Shown here: one piece after another, positions 9,495-17,725 of the stretch
How positions within the stretch are numbered: the stretch's first letter is position 1
Layout of the letters: each line of letters starts with the position of its first letter
NCBI GenBank assembly: GCA_020630975.1
Contig: JAHDID010000002.1
Coordinates: 186,001 to 250,000, forward strand
From: Verrucomicrobiota bacterium
GTDB taxonomy: Bacteria; Verrucomicrobiota; Verrucomicrobiia; Verrucomicrobiales; DEV007
Length of the DNA: 64,000 nt
Direction of reading: 5' to 3'
Notes under the pieces: model-generated
Database searches by the model: none
Seen by the model: the letters and a program-made list of their open reading frames with translations, nothing else
Told to the model about the DNA's origin: nothing
Position numbers and translations under genes: made by a program

Positions 9495-10274
9495 ATGGAC
9501 CTCACCTTTCTAGCCTTATCGACAGCGATGTTCGTCGCCGGAGTGGTTTACTCTGTGCTGATGCTGCGCCGTGGTGGGGATAGCACGCCCGGTTGGGGGA
9601 ATTTGATCATCATTGGCATTGGATTTCTCTTCCAGTGCGGCTTCCTGAGCGAGAGAGGCCAGTTGCATGGGCGCTGCCCGATCATGAATGGGGCTGAGGT
9701 GCTGGTCTTTGTGGCGTGGAGTCTGGCGATCATGTACTTCGTGCTGGGCCGAGCGTTTCGACTGTCGCTGGTGGGGGCCTTCACAGCGCCGATCCTAGCC
9801 ACTCTCAGCCTAGGGGCGCTGGCTTTGAGTCTGATGATCCCTGCGCAGGCAAAGGTGGCCGACGCGATCGATCCTTGGCTGGAGATGCACGCGGCTATGT
9901 CGCTATTGGCCTATGGAGCGTTTGGTTTCGCCGCGATCGCAGCCATCATGTATCTGGTGCAGAATCATTTGCTGAAAAGTGGCAAGCCTGGCTCGCTCGC
10001 CTTTAAGCTGCCGCCGATCCGCTATCTGACCGATGCCCTAGTTCGGCTCCTCGCCATCGGGCTGCTGCTGCTCACTGTTGGCGTGGTATCGGCCTTATTT
10101 AGGGAAAAGATGCCTGATGTCTATCATCTGATTATCTTCGGTATGGTGTGGATTGCCTACGCCGTGCTGCTCGTTTATTTCTTCTGGCGCCGCCCGTCGG
10201 TGCGCTGGCTAGCGTTAGGTGCACTTATCGCTTTCGCACTGGCTTTGATCACTCTCACTGCTATACAGAACTAG
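9495..10274 (+). CDS. HemX/CcsA-like cytochrome c assembly membrane protein
   Basis: An integral membrane protein with about eight hydrophobic helices that belongs to the CcsA/HemX family, which handles haem for cytochrome c maturation or modulates glutamyl-tRNA reductase levels. The typical helix with a conserved His is visible (WLEMHAAMSLLAYGAFG), and a Trp/Cys region (GRCPIMNGAEVLVFVAW) matches the family's first conserved block. The track start is a TTG at 9441; the ATG at 9495 (MDLTFLALSTAMF) starts directly at the first helix and is preferred. hemA begins 38 bases after the stop, the classic hemX-hemA neighbourhood, which supports a role in haem synthesis or delivery. Confidence 0.75.
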   Translation: MDLTFLALSTAMFVAGVVYSVLMLRRGGDSTPGWGNLIIIGIGFLFQCGFLSERGQLHGRCPIMNGAEVLVFVAWSLAIMYFVLGRAFRLSLVGAFTAPILATLSLGALALSLMIPAQAKVADAIDPWLEMHAAMSLLAYGAFGFAAIAAIMYLVQNHLLKSGKPGSLAFKLPPIRYLTDALVRLLAIGLLLLTVGVVSALFREKMPDVYHLIIFGMVWIAYAVLLVYFFWRRPSVRWLALGALIAFALALITLTAIQN

Positions 10275-10312
10275 GAAAATTCCGTTTTCTACTTTCTCTT
10301 CTTCCTTATTTG

Positions 10313-11401
10313 ATGTCGATATTCTGCATAGGCCTAAATCATAAAACTGCCCCGGTGGAGATCCGGGAGCGGTTGGCTTTTGCCGAGTCGCAGCTGCCTG
10401 AGCAGCTCGAGCAGATCGGTGAGCTGCCCGCAGTGGCTGAGGTGGTCATCCTATCCACCTGCAATCGGGTGGAGATCTACGGCGCTGCGGTAGAGTCGCC
10501 TGCTGCAGCATTGAGCGAGGTGCAGGCTTACTTGGTCGATCACTTCGATATCGCGGATGAGGCGGTGGAGTTTTATCAGCAGGAGGGCGAGGCAGCGGCT
10601 CACCATTTGTTCGAGGTGGCCAGTGGGCTCGACTCGATGGTGCTAGGCGAGACCGAGATCTTTGGTCAGGTGAAAAAGGCCTATTCCACAGCCCACCAGA
10701 GCGGCGCGACAGGGCGTGCTACGAATAAGCTGTTTCAGCAGAGTTTCACCATCGGCAAGCTGGTCCGGTCGAATTCCGCGATCCAGCATGGCTCGACCTC
10801 TATCGGCTCGGTAGCGGTAGATCTGGCAGAAAAGATCTTTGGCGACCTAAAGGGCAGCAGCGTGATGATCGTCGGCGCAGGCGAGATGAGCCGCACCACC
10901 GCGCAGAGCATGGTGTCGCGCGGAGCTAGCAGCATCATCGTGTCGAACCGGAGCTACGACAAGGCTGTCGAGCTGGCAGAGGAACTAGACGGTGAGGCGC
11001 TGAGATTCGATGATTGGGAAAAGGCCCTGCGCAAAGTCGACATCCTCATCAGCTCCACCTCGGCCCCGCATCCGATCATCACCCGAGAGAATCTCGAGCC
11101 CCACATGCGTCGCCGTCGCGGCAGACCGCTTTTCCTGATCGATATCGCCGTACCGCGCGACATCGCCGACGACGTGCGCCAGCTAGACGATGCCTTTCCC
11201 TACAATATCGACCAACTCTCCGAGATCGCCGAAGCCGGTAAATCCAAGCGGCTCGAGCAGATCGCCGTGTGCCGTGAGTTGATCGCTGGGCACGTGGGCG
11301 AGAAGGGGATCGATGCGCTGGCGCAGTCGAGCTGTAGCCACCAGTCTCCACGGCAGAATTCATCAACATCGTCTCGTCAATTACCTAGCAAGTCATCATG
11401 A
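10313..11401 (+). CDS. hemA: Glutamyl-tRNA reductase, short C-terminus
   Basis: The first enzyme of C5 tetrapyrrole synthesis reduces glutamyl-tRNA to glutamate-1-semialdehyde. The N-terminus CIGLNHKTAPVEIRERLAF and the catalytic cysteine in STCNRVEIY are canonical, and the NADPH-binding domain follows (VMIVGAGEMSRTTAQSM). The ORF track starts far upstream in frame, but the ATG at 10313 begins the conserved protein. At 362 residues it is shorter than most family members (about 400-450). After AVCRELIAGHVGEK the sequence turns into a Ser/Gln-rich tail that does not resemble the usual dimerisation helices, so a 3' deletion or frameshift is possible. The stop overlaps hemC as ATGA. The enzyme identity is certain; the integrity of the C-terminus is not. 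Confidence 0.88.
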   Translation: MSIFCIGLNHKTAPVEIRERLAFAESQLPEQLEQIGELPAVAEVVILSTCNRVEIYGAAVESPAAALSEVQAYLVDHFDIADEAVEFYQQEGEAAAHHLFEVASGLDSMVLGETEIFGQVKKAYSTAHQSGATGRATNKLFQQSFTIGKLVRSNSAIQHGSTSIGSVAVDLAEKIFGDLKGSSVMIVGAGEMSRTTAQSMVSRGASSIIVSNRSYDKAVELAEELDGEALRFDDWEKALRKVDILISSTSAPHPIITRENLEPHMRRRRGRPLFLIDIAVPRDIADDVRQLDDAFPYNIDQLSEIAEAGKSKRLEQIAVCRELIAGHVGEKGIDALAQSSCSHQSPRQNSSTSSRQLPSKSS

Positions 11402-12432
11402 GCAGCACCACCACACCACTCATCCTAGGCACACGAGGTAGCGACCTCGCTATGATGCAGGCCCACATGACTCGCGACGCTCTGCTCGAGCGGGGTATCG
11501 CCTGCGAGATACAGGTCATCCAGACGATCGGCGACAAGCGGCCGGATCTGAAGCTCAGCGAGTTTAGCCAGCAGCTGGATGGCGTGCATGACAAAGGGGT
11601 TTTCACCAAAGAGCTCGAGGAGGCGCTACTGGCCGGTGATATCGACTTCGCCGTCCATAGTCTGAAAGATGTGCCCACCGAGCTGGGAGACTCATTCGAG
11701 ATCTGTGCCACGCTGCCGCGCGCGCCGATCTCCGACATCCTGCTGATGAGCGATCAGCAGCTAGCAGCCGATCTCGCGACGGAATTCAATAGGGTACAGT
11801 CTGGACTCAACAGGGTACAAAAAAAATTCAATAGGGTACAATGCCCCATCCTCGATGGGAAAACGGTAGCGACCAGCTCCGTGCGCCGAGCGGCACAGCT
11901 GCAGTGGGTTTTCCCCGGTGTCATCACCACCGATATCCGCGGCAATGTGCCGACCCGCATCCGCAAGCTCATCGAAAACGACGAGTGGGATGGCACCATC
12001 CTCGCCCGCGCAGGTCTACAGCGGCTCGGCATCTACGAGCCGGGCGAGCCAGTGATCGAGCTGGAGGGCCAGATCGTCTACGTGCAGGAGTTGCCAGCTC
12101 ATGTCTTTCATCCCGCCGCATCGCAGGGTGCAGTGGCCATGGAGGTGCTGACCAGTAATGACTGGGCCAAAGAAGCCCTCGCTCAGATCAACCACTCCGA
12201 GACCTTTGCTCAAGCCACAGCCGAGCGCTCCTTTCTGGCAGCGCTACAGGCCGGCTGTCAGACACCAGTCGGCGTGTGCACCGAGCTATCCGACGATGGC
12301 CAGCGGCTAGAGATCGATGCTGTCGTTTTCTCAGAAGAGGATCTGTCAGCCGCCCCGAGATTCGCCAAAGCGACGGTGGATATCGAGGAGGCCGAGACCG
12401 CTGGACAGCTATTGCTGGAGGCTTTGGATTAA
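11398..12432 (+). CDS. hemC: Porphobilinogen deaminase with a repeat-derived insertion
   Basis: Hydroxymethylbilane synthase joins four porphobilinogens using a dipyrromethane cofactor. The N-terminus (LGTRGSDLAMMQA), the core AVHSLKDVPTEL, TSSVRRAAQLQW, DIRGNVPTRIRKL and the cofactor cysteine (LQAGCQTPVGV) are all present. Between LMSDQQLAADLA and ILDGKTVATSS lies an insertion absent from normal HemC, reading FNRVQ-x2-LNRVQ-x2-FNRVQ. It is encoded by three copies of the dispersed 14-bp repeat spaced by 21 bp, so the frame is kept. The insertion falls in a surface loop region after domain 1, which may explain why it is tolerated. Translationally coupled to hemA. Confidence 0.92.
   Translation: MSSTTTPLILGTRGSDLAMMQAHMTRDALLERGIACEIQVIQTIGDKRPDLKLSEFSQQLDGVHDKGVFTKELEEALLAGDIDFAVHSLKDVPTELGDSFEICATLPRAPISDILLMSDQQLAADLATEFNRVQSGLNRVQKKFNRVQCPILDGKTVATSSVRRAAQLQWVFPGVITTDIRGNVPTRIRKLIENDEWDGTILARAGLQRLGIYEPGEPVIELEGQIVYVQELPAHVFHPAASQGAVAMEVLTSNDWAKEALAQINHSETFAQATAERSFLAALQAGCQTPVGVCTELSDDGQRLEIDAVVFSEEDLSAAPRFAKATVDIEEAETAGQLLLEALD
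11785..11840 (+). repeat. 21-bp-period repeat, locus 1 (three copies, inside hemC)
   Basis: Cores at 11785-11798 (TTCAATAGGGTACA), 11806-11819 (CTCAACAGGGTACA) and 11827-11840 (TTCAATAGGGTACA) are exactly 21 bp apart, separated by unrelated 7-bp spacers (GTCTGGA and AAAAAAA). They are translated in the frame FNRVQ. The same core occurs at three other loci in the window. Confidence 0.9.
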
Positions 12433-12450
12433 GATTAAGAAGATAATACT

Positions 12451-12479
12451 ATAGGTCGCATAGGTCCTATGCGACCTAT
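12451..12479. repeat. 29-bp palindromic repeat, copy 1 (possible bidirectional terminator)
   Basis: A perfect palindrome with 14-bp arms (ATAGGTCGCATAGG and its complement) around one central T sits between the convergent hemC and ABC-permease genes. It lacks a clear T-tract. Two diverged 29-bp relatives with the same ends (ATAGG...CCTAT) occur at 15113 and 59821. Confidence 0.7.
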
Positions 12480-12503
12480 CACGAAGGCCAAGCCGGAATC
12501 CAC

Positions 12504-13928
12504 TCAATCCAATCCCGGTATCTCCTTACCATGAGGATCCAGCCCGGTCTCGACTAGGGATGCCTCCATCTCCTTGACGATCTCGTCACCTAGGATGTGC
12601 TCGATCTTTTCAGCGTCGTCGTGCACGTGGTCCGGGGCGATGTTGGCTTTATTAGTCAAGTAGAGCTCCCACAGGCGGTGATTGCGCACGATCTCTTTGG
12701 CACGGGTCAGGCCGGCTTCTTCGAACTTCAGTCGGCTGCCTTCTCGATCCCAGCGGATGAGTTGGCTTTTGTCGAGGAGCGAGATCTCGCGTAGCACTTC
12801 TTCCTGGCGTTTTTTGCGCTGCCCGATCAGCTCGCCCACACCAACCCACTCCTGCTGAAAGTCGCCGCCCTCCTGCAGGTGGTAGATGGCCTTCAGTACA
12901 TTCTCGCGGCGGATTTGTTGCGCCTGTTTGCGGCGGGCCCACCACCTAGCGATGCGCCCGTGACGCGGAGCTGCGACAAAGGCGATGGAAAAGACCGTCG
13001 CTGCGGTGAGCACGATGAATGGCCCAGTCGGCAGGCGTGGTCCGAGAAACGAGATAAACACCCCCACAGTCGATACCACCATGCCGATGATGACCGATAG
13101 CCACACCAGTATGTGCAGCCGGTCGGTCAACAGGTAGGCCGTAGCCGCTGGGATGACGAGCATGGCCGATACCAGCACCACACCCACTGCCTGCAACGCC
13201 GCGACTACCGCCCAGGATAGTAGTAGCATGAGCAGATAGTGGAAAGTGCGCTCGGGAATGCCAATCGATTTGGCAAATGTGGCATCAAAGCTGATCACCT
13301 TTAGCTGGCCAAAAAACAGCACAAAGATCACAATGGATAGGCCAGTGATCGAAGTGATCAGGTAGAGATCGATCTCGGTCATAGCGGCGGCTTTGCCGAA
13401 TAGAAAAGATTTGAGTCCTGCCGCGTCGCCCGGTAGTCGATTTTGCACCACAGACACCAAGACGATACCGACAGCGTAAAAACCGCCCAGCACAATACCG
13501 AGAGCGGTGTCTCGCTTCAGATGAGTCGTCTGCTGGATCAGGCTCACAACGAAAGAGCCGATGACTCCGGCGATGACTGCGCCGATGAAAAGGTGGATCG
13601 GCGATTTCTCCATCGCCCACAGGTAGCCCAGAGCGATACCCGGCAGTACCGCATGAGCCAGAGTATCCCCAGCCAGCGCAAACTGCCGCACCACGATGAT
13701 CGAGCCCAGTAGCCCACAGCACACACCCAGTAGCAGGCAGCCCAGCAGCGCGATCCGCACTGTCTGATCGCGCAGCGATAGGATGCGCTGCGCCTGCTCC
13801 AGCAGCGACTGATCGACCACATCGGAAATGTGAGCCGCCAGTGCAGCAGCTGGAAGATTCAGCACCGCAAAAATGGCGATGATCAACCAAGGGAAATAGC
13901 GGCTGATAGGACTGGAGATAGCGGGCAT
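12504..13928 (-). CDS. Metal ABC transporter permease fused to DtxR/MntR-type regulator domain
   Basis: Residues 1-320 form an ABC-3 family permease (MntB/ZnuB/TroC type) with about nine membrane helices; typical blocks are RIALLGCLLLGVCCGLLGS, GDTLAHAVLPGIALGYL and GVVLVSAMLVIPAATAYLL. Residues from about 330 to the end form an iron/manganese-dependent repressor module: a winged helix (VGVGELIGQRKKRQEEVLREI) and the metal-binding dimerisation helix with RNHRLWELYL...HVHDDAEKIEH. The fusion would put a metal-sensing, DNA-binding-type domain on the cytoplasmic face of the channel. No ATPase or solute-binding protein gene is next to it in this window, so its partners are elsewhere. The start ATG at 13928 is unambiguous. 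Whether it imports Mn, Fe or Zn cannot be read. Confidence 0.85.
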   Translation of the reverse strand: MPAISSPISRYFPWLIIAIFAVLNLPAAALAAHISDVVDQSLLEQAQRILSLRDQTVRIALLGCLLLGVCCGLLGSIIVVRQFALAGDTLAHAVLPGIALGYLWAMEKSPIHLFIGAVIAGVIGSFVVSLIQQTTHLKRDTALGIVLGGFYAVGIVLVSVVQNRLPGDAAGLKSFLFGKAAAMTEIDLYLITSITGLSIVIFVLFFGQLKVISFDATFAKSIGIPERTFHYLLMLLLSWAVVAALQAVGVVLVSAMLVIPAATAYLLTDRLHILVWLSVIIGMVVSTVGVFISFLGPRLPTGPFIVLTAATVFSIAFVAAPRHGRIARWWARRKQAQQIRRENVLKAIYHLQEGGDFQQEWVGVGELIGQRKKRQEEVLREISLLDKSQLIRWDREGSRLKFEEAGLTRAKEIVRNHRLWELYLTNKANIAPDHVHDDAEKIEHILGDEIVKEMEASLVETGLDPHGKEIPGLD

Positions 13929-14008
13929 GGAGTTGTCAGGATTTAGATAGAGGCGTGAGATGCTAAACTCAACCTCCCAATTTTAGAACAAATTACCATG
14001 CTATAATA

Positions 14009-15022
14009 TCAAGCTTGCAGGCCGAGCAGATTGTGGCGATGGCGAAAGGTCTGGATGGCGATGAATAGGAGTAGCGCGCACCAGATGGGCGGGAGGATGA
14101 GTAGATCTATGCTGATGTTGCCGCCGGCTGGGAGGTTGAGGTAGATGAACAGACTGAAGACGGAGATGCCAGCGATGGTACACATCCACTTTCGTTTGAA
14201 TAGGAATGCGGTAGCGACAAACCCGACCACTAGAAAGCCTATCTGCAGGTAAAAAGCTATCATGTAGGCGGTATCGGATAGCGGCTCACTGCCGTAGGCT
14301 TCGCCGAGCTGGGCATACTGCAGCACCTGCCAGCCGATCCACATGATGCCTAGATCGATGATGAGGTGGCTCACCCAGGCACCCCACAGACTGCGGCTAC
14401 CGTGGTAGATCAGGCTCCAGACAGCTCCGCCAATGCCGACACAGGCACCTAGGAATACCGCTGTGCTCAGAGGGACGAACTGGCTGAGGACTACGATATG
14501 GTGCAGCGAAAAGCCAATGGCTGCAAAGAGGTGGGCCAGTCGGGGCGAGCAGATTTTGCGTAGCTGACCAAAGCCAAACCAGCGCCAGTAGAATTCCTCA
14601 AAGGCTGCATTGAAGAACGAGATAAAGATCGCGAGTAGCCAGAAGTAGCGGACCACTCCAAAGGACTCCAGGTGGCTGAAGATATTGTCAGCATTATCCC
14701 GTAGTATCACTCCCAAGACAGTCAGGTCGTAGAGCGCATACATCACCGTGATGGTGATCAGTCCAAAGAGGATGCCGCCCTGGATGGAGGCGAAGTGCTG
14801 CTTCATCGGGCGATCGGGGTCGGTATCTCGGAACCGCTCGCGCAGGCACAGACGGATGGCGATGACCGGCCAGACTAGCATGAAGACTTTGGTGAAGCTG
14901 TAGATACCTTTGGCCAGCGGTGTGCCGGGCAGCCAGACAAAATAGATCACCGATGCGATGGCTGGTAGTAGCAGCGCGATCAGCACCACCAGTAGTCGAG
15001 TCTTAGTCTTCTTTTCTTGCAT
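14009..15022 (-). CDS. CPBP-family intramembrane glutamic endopeptidase
   Basis: A membrane protein with about eight helices and the three conserved motifs of CPBP/Abi proteases (Rce1-like): EEFYWRW (Glu-Glu plus Arg), FSLHHIV (first His) and WVSHLIIDL (second His with Asp). In other bacteria such proteins process prenylated or small peptide substrates, or take part in bacteriocin immunity; the substrate here is unknown. It begins with a basic cytoplasmic N-terminus (MQEKKTKTR). It is separated from the metal-ABC permease by 80 bases on the same strand, with no sign of a shared function. Confidence 0.8.
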   Translation of the reverse strand: MQEKKTKTRLLVVLIALLLPAIASVIYFVWLPGTPLAKGIYSFTKVFMLVWPVIAIRLCLRERFRDTDPDRPMKQHFASIQGGILFGLITITVMYALYDLTVLGVILRDNADNIFSHLESFGVVRYFWLLAIFISFFNAAFEEFYWRWFGFGQLRKICSPRLAHLFAAIGFSLHHIVVLSQFVPLSTAVFLGACVGIGGAVWSLIYHGSRSLWGAWVSHLIIDLGIMWIGWQVLQYAQLGEAYGSEPLSDTAYMIAFYLQIGFLVVGFVATAFLFKRKWMCTIAGISVFSLFIYLNLPAGGNISIDLLILPPIWCALLLFIAIQTFRHRHNLLGLQA

Positions 15023-15112
15023 GCTGTAGTCTGCGGCATATCACAGGATCGGAGAAATCCATAAAATCGATGTGAGCATCGATATGGTCGATGGTAGGCT
15101 CATAATTCTGCT

Positions 15113-15141
15113 ATAGGGCTTATATGTCATATAGGGCCTAT
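15113..15141. repeat. 29-bp repeat, copy 2
   Basis: Starts with ATAGGGCTTATATG and ends with TAGGGCCTAT. It has the same length and end sequences as the copies at 12451 and 59821. It lies in the 188-bp gap between two minus-strand genes and is followed by a separate GATCAGCT/AGCTGATC hairpin at 15160-15178. Confidence 0.6.
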
Positions 15142-15210
15142 AAGGCTGACCTTACGTAGGATCAGCTTTTAGCTGATCGACTTCCCTCCTGCAAGGCCGC
15201 GACGACTCTG

Positions 15211-16299
15211 CTAAAGCTTGGCCACCAGCTCTGCTACCACTTCGGGATACATCACTAGCTCGGCATCGTTGATGCGGGCTTTCACAGCGGCCACGGTATC
15301 GTCTGGGTGGATTGGCACTTTCGATTGGCGGATGATCTCGCCGGTATCGATACCGGAGTCGACGTAGTGGACGGTGCAGCCGGTCTCGGTAGCGCCGGCG
15401 TCTACAGCCTGCTGCCAGGCATCTACGCCTGGAAAAAGAGGTAGTAGCGAAGGGTGGATATTCAGGATGCGGCCCTCGAAGGTACTCAAAATAGGGCCGC
15501 GCACGATGCGCATGAAGCCGCACAGGCAGATCAGGTCGACGCGGGCAGCCTTTAGCTTGTCGGTGTATTCTTTGCAGGCGGCATCGGTCAGGCGACCGCG
15601 CTTCTCGGTGCCGGGCTCGATGTGGATAGCGGGTAGGCCCTGCTCTTTGGCATAGGTCAGCACGCCGCAGTCGGCGACATCCGAGGCAACTAGGGCGATC
15701 TCGGCATCGATCTGGCCGCTCTGCACAGCCTCGATGATGGCGCGGCTATTCGAGCCGGTGCCGGATCCGAGTAGGGCGATGCGGGGTTTGTTTCCGCTGG
15801 CGGTGGAATCGTCGCTCATGGCTTGTCGAGAGAGAGTGGCGCTGGTCGAGCGACCGGCGACTAGAGAGAGGATGCGGATCTCGGTGCCGAGCCGTTCCAT
15901 CAGCTCGCGCTCCTCGTCGATCAGGCTATCGGCGGTGTAGTCGCCGCCTTTGGTGTAAATATGGGGCTGGATGGCCTCGATGGTGGCGGTGGCGCGTTTT
16001 TCGCCAAAAACCACCACTCGATCGACAGCCTCCAGAGCGCAGAGGATCTCGGCGCGATCTTGCTCGGTGTAGACGGGGCGGCCCGGGCCTTTCAGCTCGG
16101 TGACCGACTCGTCGGAATTGATGGCTACCACCAGGGCATCGCCCAGAGCACGGGCTTCCTTTAGGTAGCGCACATGCCCAGCATGCAGCAGGTCGAAGAC
16201 GCCATTGGTCAGGACCAGTTTTTGGCCCTGCGCCTCTAGCTGCTCACGCCACTCAGCGACCTCGGCGAGGCTGCTGCGGTAGTCGACCTCTGCGGACAT
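15211..16299 (-). CDS. RfaE2-like heptose-1-phosphate nucleotidyltransferase fused to PurN
   Basis: One uninterrupted 362-residue ORF joins two enzymes of separate pathways. Residues 1-150 are a cytidylyltransferase-like adenylyltransferase of the RfaE/HldE C-terminal type (LTNGVFDLLHAGHVRYL, AINSD, GDYTADSL), used in making ADP-heptose for lipopolysaccharide. Residues 165-362 are glycinamide ribonucleotide formyltransferase (PurN) of purine synthesis: IALLGSGTGSN, CGFMRIV, ILNIHPSLLP with the catalytic Asn-His, and DSGIDTGEII with the catalytic Asp. The join (SATLSRQ-AMSDDS) contains an in-frame ATG that could start a free PurN as an internal product. Both active sites look intact. Peroxiredoxin lies 9 bases upstream in the same orientation. 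Confidence 0.87.
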   Translation of the reverse strand: MSAEVDYRSSLAEVAEWREQLEAQGQKLVLTNGVFDLLHAGHVRYLKEARALGDALVVAINSDESVTELKGPGRPVYTEQDRAEILCALEAVDRVVVFGEKRATATIEAIQPHIYTKGGDYTADSLIDEERELMERLGTEIRILSLVAGRSTSATLSRQAMSDDSTASGNKPRIALLGSGTGSNSRAIIEAVQSGQIDAEIALVASDVADCGVLTYAKEQGLPAIHIEPGTEKRGRLTDAACKEYTDKLKAARVDLICLCGFMRIVRGPILSTFEGRILNIHPSLLPLFPGVDAWQQAVDAGATETGCTVHYVDSGIDTGEIIRQSKVPIHPDDTVAAVKARINDAELVMYPEVVAELVAKL

Positions 16300-16308
16300 T
16301 GCTGGGAT

Positions 16309-16803
16309 TTACTTGAGCTCGCCGAGCTTGGCTTTGATCGCCTCGAAGTTTGGCAGATCGTGTGGATCATCACTGCTCTCGGAGTACTGGATGACGCCCT
16401 CGCTATCGACGATGAAAGCTGAGCGCTTTGGCACCCCGCCCATGGTCAGGTTTTTCTCGGGTAGAAAGCTGTCGTATGCCACGTCGTAGGCCTTGGCCAC
16501 GTCGTGCTCGTAGTCGCTGAGTAGAGACAGTTTGATGCCCTCTTTCTCCGCCCACTGTGCCTGAGCAAATGGGCTATCGCCAGAGATGCCGTAGACCTTA
16601 GCATTGAGTCCCTCATAGTCGCTCAGCTCACTAGTGATCGAGCAAAACTCCTCGGTGCAGACGCCAGTGAAGGCCATCGGCACGAACAGTAGCAGGATGC
16701 TACCGCTGCCAGTTTGCTCGCTCAGGGTTACTAGCTCTGGGCCTTCTGCGCCGAGAGTCGTGAGTGTGAAGTCAGGTGCTTTGTCGCCTACGGATAGTGC
16801 CAT
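16309..16803 (-). CDS. Peroxiredoxin (AhpC/TSA, AhpE/Bcp-like)
   Basis: A thiol peroxidase that reduces hydroperoxides. The peroxidatic cysteine is in PMAFTGVCTEEFC, which also supplies a nearby second cysteine five residues on. The thioredoxin-fold features GDKAPDFTL at the N-terminus and the GVPKRSAFIVD strand are typical. Its 164 residues match the family. It is followed after 9 bases by the RfaE2-PurN gene, suggesting cotranscription without an obvious functional link. The closest subfamily appears to be AhpE/one-cysteine or atypical two-cysteine; sequence alone does not settle which reductant is used. Confidence 0.88.
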   Translation of the reverse strand: MALSVGDKAPDFTLTTLGAEGPELVTLSEQTGSGSILLLFVPMAFTGVCTEEFCSITSELSDYEGLNAKVYGISGDSPFAQAQWAEKEGIKLSLLSDYEHDVAKAYDVAYDSFLPEKNLTMGGVPKRSAFIVDSEGVIQYSESSDDPHDLPNFEAIKAKLGELK

Positions 16804-16913
16804 GGTATTCTTTACGGTTAGTTGAAATTTAACGGACGCGGCAGTATAGGAGCGGACGGTACGCGGTCAAGACCGTGTTTGCCTTCAGACATCACCTCAA
16901 ACTCATCAGATCC

Positions 16914-17540
16914 ATGTCCGACGACGCTGTGCCCAATCTCGATCCTCTCTCCCTGCGACTGGCCGCTGCCAATGCGCTGATCCGCCGCCGTCGCTCGATC
17001 AAGCCCAAGGACATGTCCGACAAGCAAGTGGAGAAAGAGCACCTCGCCGCGATCCTAGAGAATGCCAACTGGGCACCGACGCATGGCATGACTCAGCCCT
17101 GGCGGTTCACTGTATTTGCCGAGGATGGCCGCCAGCGCTTGGCCGACTTTTTGCAAAAGCTCTACAAAGATCAGATGCCGGAGGACAAGTTTCGCCAAGA
17201 CAAATACGACAAATTTGGTACCCAGCCATTGCTCTCGCCCATCGTCATCGCCATCGGTATGTCGCGCCAGAAAAACGAGGCCATCCCCGAGATCGAAGAG
17301 ATCGAGGCCGTCGCCTGCGCCGTGCAGAATATCCACCTAACCGCATCCGCCCTCGGCATGGCCGGCTACTGGTCCAGCCCGCCGATCTGCTACACCGACG
17401 AGATGCGCGTGTGGCTAGGCATGCCTGATGAAAGGGATAAGTGCCTAGGCTTTTTCTACCTCGGCTGGCCGAAAGGTGAGGAATGGCCAGAGGGGAATAG
17501 AGGCGATATGGCGGAGAAAGTGACTTGGGTGGCTTCTTGA
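16914..17540 (+). CDS. Nitroreductase family oxidoreductase
   Basis: A flavin (FMN)-dependent nitroreductase-family protein of the YdjA-like type, about 208 residues from the preferred ATG (MSDDAVPNLD). Family signs are RRRRSIKP near the start (FMN phosphate binding), ENANWAPTHGMTQPWRF, and the C-terminal block AVQNIHLTASALGMAGYW followed by LGFFYLGWP. These enzymes use NAD(P)H to reduce nitro groups, quinones or other acceptors; the physiological substrate is unknown. The track ORF begins 39 bases earlier at a less convincing codon. It is monocistronic and its end is followed by an AT-rich stretch leading into the defence-like operon. Confidence 0.85.
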   Translation: MSDDAVPNLDPLSLRLAAANALIRRRRSIKPKDMSDKQVEKEHLAAILENANWAPTHGMTQPWRFTVFAEDGRQRLADFLQKLYKDQMPEDKFRQDKYDKFGTQPLLSPIVIAIGMSRQKNEAIPEIEEIEAVACAVQNIHLTASALGMAGYWSSPPICYTDEMRVWLGMPDERDKCLGFFYLGWPKGEEWPEGNRGDMAEKVTWVAS

Positions 17541-17725
17541 GGGTTGTTTGGAGCAATTATACAGACCATGGTAGTTAGTTGCCATTGTTTTATTATCTGC
17601 AGAAAGATTTGAAGTTTCGGAATCGAGAGAACTTCCATCGCAGAATGAATACTTAAAACTAAAGTTTTGCCGGAAACAATTGTCAAAGTGGTTGTATTTT
17701 GATTTTCTAGACCTCTTCCACGTCA

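Noticed and set aside
10148-10312. Upstream in-frame extension of hemA in the ORF track
   Set aside because: It overlaps the HemX-like gene in another frame; the conserved GluTR protein begins at ATG 10313.
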